Positions 1 to 3,549 of a DNA stretch of 5,039 nt are shown in pieces. The position numbers were made by a program, and so were the translations under genes. A model generated the notes under the pieces. The model saw nothing but the letters and a program-made list of their open reading frames with translations, did no database searches and was not told the DNA's origin. Origin of the DNA: an uncultured Megasphaera sp. GTDB lineage: Bacteria > Bacillota > Negativicutes > Veillonellales > Megasphaeraceae. The first letter of the stretch is position 1. Each line of letters begins with the position of its first letter. Location: NCBI GenBank assembly GCA_900548635.1, contig URLP01000124.1, forward strand, positions 1 to 5,039, read 5' to 3'.

Positions 1-1
1 G

Positions 2-274
2 CAGCACGTCCGCCAGCACAGTGTTGGCAGCAACTACGGTAAGGGCAGCTGGAAACTTGTCCTGCGCGACGGCGGCTATGTGCTGCAGAATGGCTATCGC
101 CAGGTCAAAGAACGCCCTTATCCCAAAGGCCTCAAAGTGACGAAAGGGGATGTGATGTTCGATGCCGACGGAAAACCGCTGCATACGATGTCTGTGGTCA
201 TTGCAGCGGCAGATGGGACGTATCAGCGGCGGCTGGTCCTGGCGGCGCAGACCGGGCGCCTGCGCGTGGAATAA
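2..274 (+). CDS. GspH/ComGD-like minor pseudopilin, C-terminal part (5' end outside window)
   Basis: This reading frame is open from the window edge and ends at TAA 272-274, leaving about 90 residues of a C-terminal domain. What is seen resembles the end of a GspH/FimT-type pseudopilin: a 'YPKGLKV' stretch like the family's 'LP-x-G-(V/L)' segment, then 'VMFDADGKP' like the conserved 'F-x-x-x-G', alternating beta-strand residues, and a final 'TGRLRVE' matching the typical T-G-R-(V/L)-R ending. The N-terminal prepilin leader and hydrophobic helix would lie upstream and cannot be checked. GspH-type proteins are initiating or minor subunits of a pseudopilus assembled at the inner membrane. The next gene overlaps or abuts its end, and the order that follows (I-, J-, K-like) fits position H. 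An internal GTG at base 80 is not a likely start, because the domain clearly continues upstream of it. A different minor pilin of the same fold is possible. Confidence 0.7.
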   Translation, partial: QHVRQHSVGSNYGKGSWKLVLRDGGYVLQNGYRQVKERPYPKGLKVTKGDVMFDADGKPLHTMSVVIAAADGTYQRRLVLAAQTGRLRVE

Positions 275-725
275 GGTCAACGGCTTCCTCTTCATCACGG
301 CCAGCCTGGCTGCTTTTCTGATTGGTTCCTACCTTTGTCTGGCGGCGCTGGGTCTGCTCTTTCAGGCCCGGCAGCTCCACCAGGCGGCGCAGCAGCATCA
401 ACAGGCAGCCATGCTCGGCCGTCAGGCTATGGAGGCCTGGAAGGGCGGCAGTCCTCTGGAGGAAAAAGTATCCCTTCAGGGGAAATGTTATGACGTGCAG
501 CGCCGCGAAGCCATGCAGGACGGCTGGATCGTGCGGACTATCGAAGTAGGTGATGAGCATGGCAAAATCTTTTCCTGTTCCTCGCTCGTCACGGAAAAGG
601 AGAAAGAGGAACGGCTGGGTTCTGATGGATCTTCTGACAGCCGTGGCCTTTACCGTCCTGATGCTGACGGCCCTGCTGCCGGCAATCCGTCAGACGGCAG
701 AGACGGATCGACGCTGTCAGATTGA
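213..725 (+). CDS. GspI/ComGE-like minor pseudopilin; start uncertain
   Basis: The core is a prepilin-like N-terminus encoded from about base 273: K-V-N-G followed by a hydrophobic run of about 26 residues (FLFITASLAAFLIG...), then a Q/A-rich amphipathic helix and a small domain ending near 'GKIFSCSSLV' (about base 590). Cleavage by prepilin peptidase would fall after the glycine at 282-284. The +5 residue is Thr instead of the usual Glu. No ATG, GTG or TTG lies close to this segment. The nearest in-frame start is ATG 213, giving a 24-residue leader and a 62-base overlap with the preceding gene; ATG 162 and TTG 201 are alternatives, and none has a convincing ribosome binding site. A non-canonical GTC at 276 would give a short leader like that of the gene two positions downstream. 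The frame runs on to TGA 723-725, 167 bases into the next gene, with a polar Gly/Asp/Ser-rich tail that may not be conserved. The I-type assignment rests mainly on gene order. Confidence 0.5.
   Translation: MGRISGGWSWRRRPGACAWNKVNGFLFITASLAAFLIGSYLCLAALGLLFQARQLHQAAQQHQQAAMLGRQAMEAWKGGSPLEEKVSLQGKCYDVQRREAMQDGWIVRTIEVGDEHGKIFSCSSLVTEKEKEERLGSDGSSDSRGLYRPDADGPAAGNPSDGRDGSTLSD
544..555 (+). promoter_or_regulatory. Ribosome binding site for the GspJ-like gene
   Basis: The bases AAGTAGGTGATG match the anti-Shine-Dalgarno complement AAGGAGGTGATC at 10 of 12 positions. The AGG core ends 8 bases before ATG 559, which is why ATG 559 is preferred over GTG 550 and ATG 553, both of which lie inside the site. 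The site sits within the coding sequence of the preceding gene, implying translational coupling. Confidence 0.65.
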
Positions 726-1092
726 AGAAGCACTTTGGCGACAGGAAGTCAGCGTCGCTGATACGCTTTTCCAAGCGCTGCGTTATGGCCAGGATTTCCA
801 GGTCCTTACGGATGAAATTCGTTTTGTCACGCCCCAAGGGCTGGCGACGGGCTTTGCCGTCCGCGGCCAGAGCCTCTTCGTTCGTCTCAGTGACGGCAAC
901 TACCAGCCTTTAACGGGCGGCGGCAGTACTGCCAAAGGACGGCCGGTTTTGGTGCTGCCCTGCGGCAGCCAGCCATTTTTTGCCTATGATGGCCGATGCG
1001 TGCAGGCGTCTTTCCTGCTTACAGAAAGGCGAAGCGGGGCTTCCTGGCCTCTGCAACTTACGGTGCGGTCCTTGAATGACAGGGAGGGATGA
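559..1092 (+). CDS. GspJ/ComGF/PilW-like minor pseudopilin
   Basis: The 177-residue protein starts with a very basic leader (RKRRKRNG at residues 12-19), then W-V-L-M-D and a hydrophobic helix at about 20-43. This is the pattern of a type IV prepilin or pseudopilin, with cleavage expected after Gly19 and Asp, not Glu, at +5. Past the helix, 'LFQALRYGQDFQ' followed by an 'EIRFVTPQG' strand, a 'SLFVRLSDGNYQPLTGG' strand and an 'FAYDG' motif resemble the GspJ/PilW/ComGF layout, where a helix is followed by strands reporting 'i-x-F' and 'l-y-R...Q-p-L'. It would be exported and sit at or near the pseudopilus tip with the I- and K-type proteins. It ends at TGA 1090-1092, 4 bases before the next start. 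The first 167 bases overlap the preceding gene in another frame, which is unusually long for an operon of this kind. The J-type assignment is by fold pattern plus position. Confidence 0.68.
   Translation: MAKSFPVPRSSRKRRKRNGWVLMDLLTAVAFTVLMLTALLPAIRQTAETDRRCQIEEALWRQEVSVADTLFQALRYGQDFQVLTDEIRFVTPQGLATGFAVRGQSLFVRLSDGNYQPLTGGGSTAKGRPVLVLPCGSQPFFAYDGRCVQASFLLTERRSGASWPLQLTVRSLNDREG
1081..1088 (+). promoter_or_regulatory. Ribosome binding site for the GspK-like gene
   Basis: The purine-rich AGGGAGGG lies 8 bases before ATG 1097, inside the last codons of the preceding gene. It supports ATG 1097 over ATG 1076, which has no comparable site upstream and would lengthen the prepilin leader from 4 to 11 residues. 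Confidence 0.55.
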
Positions 1093-1096
1093 GGAG

Positions 1097-1528
1097 ATGC
1101 GCAATGGTTTTTTTTCTTTTTCCATACTGGCTCTTACGGGACTGATGCTGACCATGGCTATGACGACGGCTGTGCTGGCCCGCGCTCAGCTGCTGTCCGT
1201 GCAGACTGATGAAGAAAAGGTGCGGCTTACGTATCTGGCTGAAAGTGCCCTTCGTGAAGGCTGGCAGGAGCTGCAGGCCGAACCGGAAAGACTTTTGAGC
1301 GGTGCGCCGCTGACCGTAACTCGGACAGAAAATATTGCTGCCGATGGAGAACGCATTTTTCTTACCTGCCGCTTCGACAGGACACAGGAACCGGCAGGCG
1401 GTTATCTCCAGGCCGTGGCGGAGAAGTCGGACCAAGGCGTACAGCAGACGTGTGCCTGGTTTTTGAAGCGGTACCGGATGAAGCGGGAAAGTATGCTTTG
1501 CACCGCTGTTATTATAGAGATTAATTGA
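1097..1528 (+). CDS. GspK/PilX/ComGG-like minor pseudopilin
   Basis: The product has 143 residues. The N-terminus M-R-N-G followed by FFSFSILALTGLMLTMAMTT is a minimal prepilin leader (4 residues, one Arg) plus a hydrophobic helix; cleavage is expected after Gly4. The +5 residue is Ser, and K-type pseudopilins are known to lack the conserved Glu5. After the helix, 'EEKVRLTYLAESALREGWQEL' (first 20 residues at about 39-58) matches the amphipathic 'A-E-x-A-x-x-x-G-x-x-x-L' segment shared by PilX-, GspK- and ComGG-type proteins. The rest is short, far below the roughly 300 residues of proteobacterial GspK, so PilX or ComGG is a closer size match. It is cotranscribed: 4 bases after the previous stop and 14 bases before the next start. 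The expected role is as a minor, probably tip-located subunit that primes pilus assembly. Confidence 0.65.
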   Translation: MRNGFFSFSILALTGLMLTMAMTTAVLARAQLLSVQTDEEKVRLTYLAESALREGWQELQAEPERLLSGAPLTVTRTENIAADGERIFLTCRFDRTQEPAGGYLQAVAEKSDQGVQQTCAWFLKRYRMKRESMLCTAVIIEIN

Positions 1529-1537
1529 AGGAAGTGG
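1528..1537 (+). promoter_or_regulatory. Ribosome binding site deciding a TTG start for the PilM-like gene
   Basis: AAGGAAGTGG closely matches AAGGAGGTGA and ends 5 bases before TTG 1543. The other in-frame candidates, TTG 1525 and GTG 1534, overlap or precede this site, so TTG 1543 is the best start. No ATG is available near the start of the conserved region. Confidence 0.6.
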
Positions 1538-1542
1538 TTGAT

Positions 1543-2295
1543 TTGTGGCATAAAAAGAAGGCTTGTCTCTGGCTAAACGGTAAATTTGTTCACGTTTTGA
1601 AAACGAATCGGACCTGGTACGGCAGCGTCGCTTTCCGTCAGGGCCATACGGCTCATGAACGGCAGTGGCCTCTGGATTGGAGCAGCCGGGCAGAAAGTTT
1701 GGCGAAGTATTTGCCGGACATTTTAGCTCGTTACGGTTTGGACGGTTGGCACCTGCATTTCCTCTTGGGCGGACCGGATGTAGTCTGGAAGCGTTTGCCC
1801 TTAGGGACACCGGATGCCAGGGAAGCGGATGCACTGGTGGCGGAAGCGGGTCTTTTGAATGAAGATGGTGAAAACTATGATTTTGAGGCTTCTTGTCCTG
1901 TGAAGGATGGAAATGACCTATACCAGTGGACGATTTCCGCCTATCCGTCGGATGCAATTGCTGCGCTGTGCAAGGTTTGTACTGATGCCGGTGCTGTGGT
2001 CGAGTCGATTGAGCTGATACCGTCCTTTTTCGGACGCTTGCAGCCAAAAGGCGATGGGCTCTTGACTTTCCAGGAACCAGAAGATTCGCGCTGTCATACG
2101 GTGTATCTGACCGATGGCCTGCCTTTGGTTTACGAAGTCAACGACGAGGCCCTACCCGTAGAAGAAGAGTCGGCGTCTTTCCGTTGGCAGCCTGATGATG
2201 GGGAAAAGGCGACGCTGCCGCCGGATCCGGCAGTACGCAGTCTGATGGAAAAATACGATTTGTCCCAGGCGACGGCTGTCCTCGCTTTGCTCTAG
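1543..2295 (+). CDS. PilM/GspL-like cytoplasmic assembly protein, shortened
   Basis: This is a 250-residue soluble protein with no signal peptide or membrane segment. The central part follows the PilM pattern: a strand 'LHFLLGGPDVVWKRLPLG' (71-88) corresponding to the family's '...p...v..r.i.lP' segment, a helix 'AREADALVAEAGLL' (92-105) at the place of 'el...i..Ea...iP', a strand-rich 'YQWTISAYPSDAIAALCKVC' (127-146) like the 'vlvvAak...v..y' segment, then 'DAGAVVESIELIPSFFGRL' (148-166) like 'aGL....iD....Al'. PilM is an actin-like ATPase-fold protein that binds the N-terminus of PilN on the cytoplasmic face. This one is about 100 residues shorter than a typical PilM, and the second nucleotide-binding half looks reduced, so ATP binding is doubtful. 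Its place before PilN- and PilO-like genes supports the call. Its stop codon TAG 2293-2295 is embedded in the ribosome binding site of the next gene. It could equally be viewed as the cytoplasmic domain of a split GspL. Confidence 0.62.
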   Translation: MWHKKKACLWLNGKFVHVLKTNRTWYGSVAFRQGHTAHERQWPLDWSSRAESLAKYLPDILARYGLDGWHLHFLLGGPDVVWKRLPLGTPDAREADALVAEAGLLNEDGENYDFEASCPVKDGNDLYQWTISAYPSDAIAALCKVCTDAGAVVESIELIPSFFGRLQPKGDGLLTFQEPEDSRCHTVYLTDGLPLVYEVNDEALPVEEESASFRWQPDDGEKATLPPDPAVRSLMEKYDLSQATAVLALL

Positions 2296-2302
2296 GAGGT
2301 GG
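2294..2302 (+). promoter_or_regulatory. Strong ribosome binding site for the PilN-like gene
   Basis: AGGAGGTGG is nearly the full anti-Shine-Dalgarno complement, 6 bases before ATG 2309. It overlaps the stop codon of the preceding gene, which implies tight coupling and fixes the start. Confidence 0.85.
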
Positions 2303-2308
2303 CCTGCC

Positions 2309-2824
2309 ATGAAGTGCAACCTCGTGCCATGTGAATACCGCAGGCAGCAGGCCTGGATGAGGCCGGCCCGTTGGGGATTGTTGGCTTTGGCCTTGATATT
2401 TTTAGTGTTGACTGTCTTCTTTCAGGTCCAGCTGCGCCGGGAGAAGGCCTATTATACTGATTTTTTGTATCCTGTGCAGGAGAAGATCCGCAGCCGCAAT
2501 GACCAGCTGCGGCAGGGTGAGGCTTTGGTGCAGAAAGCAGCGAAGGGGCAGGAGAGACATGTTTCCTGGCCGTCTTTGCTGGTTTCCCTGGCTCTTTCGA
2601 AGCCCGAGGGCATCGTCGTCCAGAAGGTGAGCGGCCGGCCCGGCGGGGCACTGGTCGAAGGAGTGACGGCGTCGCCGAGTTTACCGCAACAGTGGCAGAA
2701 ATACCTGCAGCAGCAGGGTGTGAAGCGGGCCGCTGTGGTCCGCATGCAGCCGCAGCATGGGGCTGGGGAAGTTCCCTTTTCGCTGGAAGTGATAGGTGAT
2801 GAAGGAAATGCGGCAGCGACTTAA
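2309..2824 (+). CDS. PilN-like inner-membrane pilus assembly protein
   Basis: The product has 171 residues. The N-terminus 'MKCNLVPCEYRRQ' retains the shape of the PilN cytoplasmic motif (I-N-L-L-P followed by basic residues), which in characterised systems docks into a groove on PilM; here it reads C-N-L-V-P at residues 3-7. One transmembrane helix follows (about 22-40), then a heptad-like helical stretch (about 41-80, with 'VQEKIRSRNDQLRQ') and a small alpha/beta domain whose segment 'WPSLLVSLALSKPEGIVVQ' (87-105) resembles the 'w...L..la..~P.gv.l..' signature of PilN. The topology is short cytoplasmic tail, single helix, outer-face domain. PilN pairs with PilO to form the inner-membrane alignment complex. 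The stop lies inside the next gene (26-base overlap), indicating coupled translation. Confidence 0.75.
   Translation: MKCNLVPCEYRRQQAWMRPARWGLLALALIFLVLTVFFQVQLRREKAYYTDFLYPVQEKIRSRNDQLRQGEALVQKAAKGQERHVSWPSLLVSLALSKPEGIVVQKVSGRPGGALVEGVTASPSLPQQWQKYLQQQGVKRAAVVRMQPQHGAGEVPFSLEVIGDEGNAAAT
2785..2793 (+). promoter_or_regulatory. Ribosome binding site for the PilO/GspM-like gene
   Basis: GGAAGTGAT differs by one base from GGAGGTGAT and ends 5 bases before ATG 2799, making this the preferred start. A second site, AGGTGAT (2795-2800 plus flanking A), lies 7 bases before ATG 2808, so a start three codons later cannot be excluded. Confidence 0.45.
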
Positions 2825-3224
2825 GGAACCGGCCGTGCAGCTTCTGGTAGTGGGGCTTTTGGCTTTGGTTGCGGCGGCTTTTGCCTTCAATTCTTATCAG
2901 TCCTGGCAGGGCTGGCGGCAGGTCCATGGTCAGTTGAACGCGTATGTGAAGCGGCCTTTGCCGGCAGGGCAGAAGTCTTTGGTCGGGAAGGATGGCAGCA
3001 CGGCTGAGGCAATCGATGAATTGGCAGTCCGGCACGGTGTGGCGCTTTTGTCGCAGCATGCGTCGGGCAGTAAAAAAGATGTGCAGACCTTGGTCCTGGA
3101 AGGGGATTTTACGGCCCTGCTTTCTTTGCTGAATGACATGTCCGGCCTTTTTCCGCAGCGGCCGTGCCGTCTGATCGAGATGGAGCGGCGTGACGCCGGC
3201 TGTGTGCTGACGTTTGAATTTTAG
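2799..3224 (+). CDS. PilO/GspM-like inner-membrane pilus assembly protein
   Basis: The 141-residue protein has a short basic cytoplasmic N-terminus (MKEMRQRLKEP), one transmembrane helix (about 13-31), a short helical linker 'SYQSWQGWRQVHGQL' and a small alpha/beta domain. In that domain, 'AEAIDELAVRHGVALLSQH' followed by 'VQTLVLEGDFTALLSLLNDM' and a final strand pair ending 'VLTFEF' matches the ferredoxin-like arrangement of PilO and GspM ('l...a...g.....' then 'v.l.G.y..l..fl..l'). It probably pairs with the PilN-like protein upstream to link the cytoplasmic PilM-like protein to the periplasmic or outer machinery. It is the last gene of the operon in this window, and no PilP/PilQ-like gene follows. 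PilO and GspM are homologous folds and cannot be told apart here. Confidence 0.7.
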   Translation: MKEMRQRLKEPAVQLLVVGLLALVAAAFAFNSYQSWQGWRQVHGQLNAYVKRPLPAGQKSLVGKDGSTAEAIDELAVRHGVALLSQHASGSKKDVQTLVLEGDFTALLSLLNDMSGLFPQRPCRLIEMERRDAGCVLTFEF

Positions 3225-3280
3225 TGCAGTCACAGCATGGTGTTTAGAGTCTATTTATAAATTATTTTTCGAGAAAAGTA
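3225..3280 (+). other. AT-rich intergenic segment, possible UP element
   Basis: The 56 bases after the PilO-like stop include an A/T-rich stretch at about 3250-3270 just upstream of the -35 element, which could act as an UP element for RNA polymerase. No intrinsic terminator (GC hairpin plus T-run) is visible here, so transcripts from the pilus operon may read on into the riboswitch leader. Confidence 0.4.
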
Positions 3281-3308
3281 TTGACAAAATATACCAATAG
3301 TGTACTAT
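3281..3308 (+). promoter_or_regulatory. Sigma-A-type promoter for the SAM-controlled transporter gene
   Basis: A perfect -35 hexamer TTGACA (3281-3286) is followed after 16 bases by TACTAT (3303-3308), which matches TATAAT at 4 of 6 positions. The predicted start of transcription is about 3314-3316, some 33 bases before the riboswitch aptamer. Placement directly upstream of a riboswitch leader strengthens the call. The spacing is one base below the optimum. Confidence 0.75.
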
Positions 3309-3314
3309 GTCGGT

Positions 3315-3334
3315 AAACATTCAAGCGAGTGTTT
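3315..3334 (+). other. Hairpin at the predicted 5' end of the leader RNA
   Basis: AAACATTC (3315-3322) can pair with GAGTGTTT (3327-3334) around an AAGC loop: eight pairs including one G-U wobble. It begins at the predicted transcription start and ends 14 bases before the riboswitch P1 stem. It is not part of the standard SAM-I fold. It may protect the 5' end of the transcript or insulate the aptamer; this is inference from complementarity alone. Confidence 0.4.
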
Positions 3335-3348
3335 GTTGGTATTATCCA

Positions 3349-3447
3349 TCATCAAGAGCAGCCGAGGGACTGGCCCTATGACGCTGCGGCAACCTCCGTG
3401 GGGAACGGAATGGTGCCAATTCCAGCGGGCGTTTGCCCGGCAGATGA
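3349..3447 (+). ncRNA. SAM-I (S-box) riboswitch aptamer
   Basis: This is a four-way-junction S-adenosylmethionine sensor in the leader of the YeiH-family transporter gene. All the family's helices can be drawn: P1 TCATC 3349-3353 with GATGA 3443-3447; P2 GCAG 3358-3361 with CTGC 3384-3387, enclosing GGG 3366-3368 with CCC 3374-3376; P3 TCCGT 3395-3399 with ACGGA 3405-3409; P4 GGGC 3427-3430 with GCCC 3435-3438 around GTTT. The signature strings are intact: ATCAAGAG at the 5' side, GAGGGACTGGCCC, TATGA, GGCAACC (3388-3394) and GGTGCCAATTCC (3411-3422). TGG 3371-3373 can pair with CCA 3416-3418, as in the known pseudoknot. SAM binding should stabilise P1 and so favour the downstream terminator. 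The P1 stem as drawn is only 5 pairs, which is short but within reason. Confidence 0.96.
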
Positions 3448-3482
3448 GCGAGATCAAGAGGGAGTTTTTGCGCGCCATCTGC
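3440..3482 (+). promoter_or_regulatory. Antiterminator of the riboswitch expression platform
   Basis: GCAGATG (3440-3446) is exactly complementary to CATCTGC (3476-3482). After a bulged A at 3447 the pairing continues with GCG (3448-3450) to CGC (3473-3475), giving ten pairs. The 5' strand contains most of the P1 3' strand and the 3' strand contains part of the terminator stem. It therefore excludes both P1 and the terminator: without SAM it forms and transcription proceeds; with SAM, P1 takes the 5' strand and the terminator is released. Confidence 0.85.
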
Positions 3483-3503
3483 AGCAGGTGGCGCGTTTTT
3501 TTT
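3471..3503 (+). terminator. Intrinsic terminator of the SAM riboswitch
   Basis: CGCGCCA (3471-3477) pairs with TGGCGCG (3489-3495). The stem can extend inward by a T-G wobble and CTG/CAG (3479-3481 with 3485-3487) to about 11 pairs closing a 3-base loop. It is followed directly by eight Ts (3496-3503). It lies 46 bases before the transporter start codon and is mutually exclusive with the antiterminator. It could also end any read-through from the pilus operon when SAM is high. Confidence 0.94.
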
Positions 3504-3536
3504 GTCATCTGCGCCGTTTCTTTCATTCTTTATTAT

Positions 3537-3543
3537 AGGGGTG
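3537..3543 (+). promoter_or_regulatory. Ribosome binding site of the YeiH-family gene
   Basis: AGGGGTG lies 6 bases before ATG 3550. It fixes the start at 3550; an in-frame TTG at 3502 would sit in the T-run of the terminator, has no ribosome binding site, and would be a poor start. Confidence 0.8.
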
Positions 3544-3549
3544 TTCGTT

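Noticed and set aside
322..549. Alternative 75-residue frame within the GspI-like gene
   Set aside because: It is Arg/Trp-rich with no hydrophobic helix; the other frame holds the prepilin-like helix and amphipathic segment.
1058..2047. Minus-strand open frame of 329 codons opposite the GspK- and PilM-like genes
   Set aside because: Its His/Gln/Pro/Ser-rich composition and absence of domain patterns are typical of a shadow frame; it spans two well-supported plus-strand genes.
2292..3233. Minus-strand open frame of 313 codons opposite the PilN- and PilO-like genes
   Set aside because: Its composition (Pro, Arg, His, Ser) is that of an antisense shadow, and it exactly overlies two coupled plus-strand genes with good ribosome binding sites.
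3266..3277. Palindromic TTTTC-GA-GAAAA just upstream of the -35 element as an operator
   Set aside because: It is short and A/T-rich, and such symmetry is common by chance in this sequence; there is no second copy or known repressor site to support it.
3502..3549. Extended N-terminus of the transporter from TTG 3502
   Set aside because: The codon is in the terminator T-run with no ribosome binding site; ATG 3550 has AGGGGTG at a proper distance.
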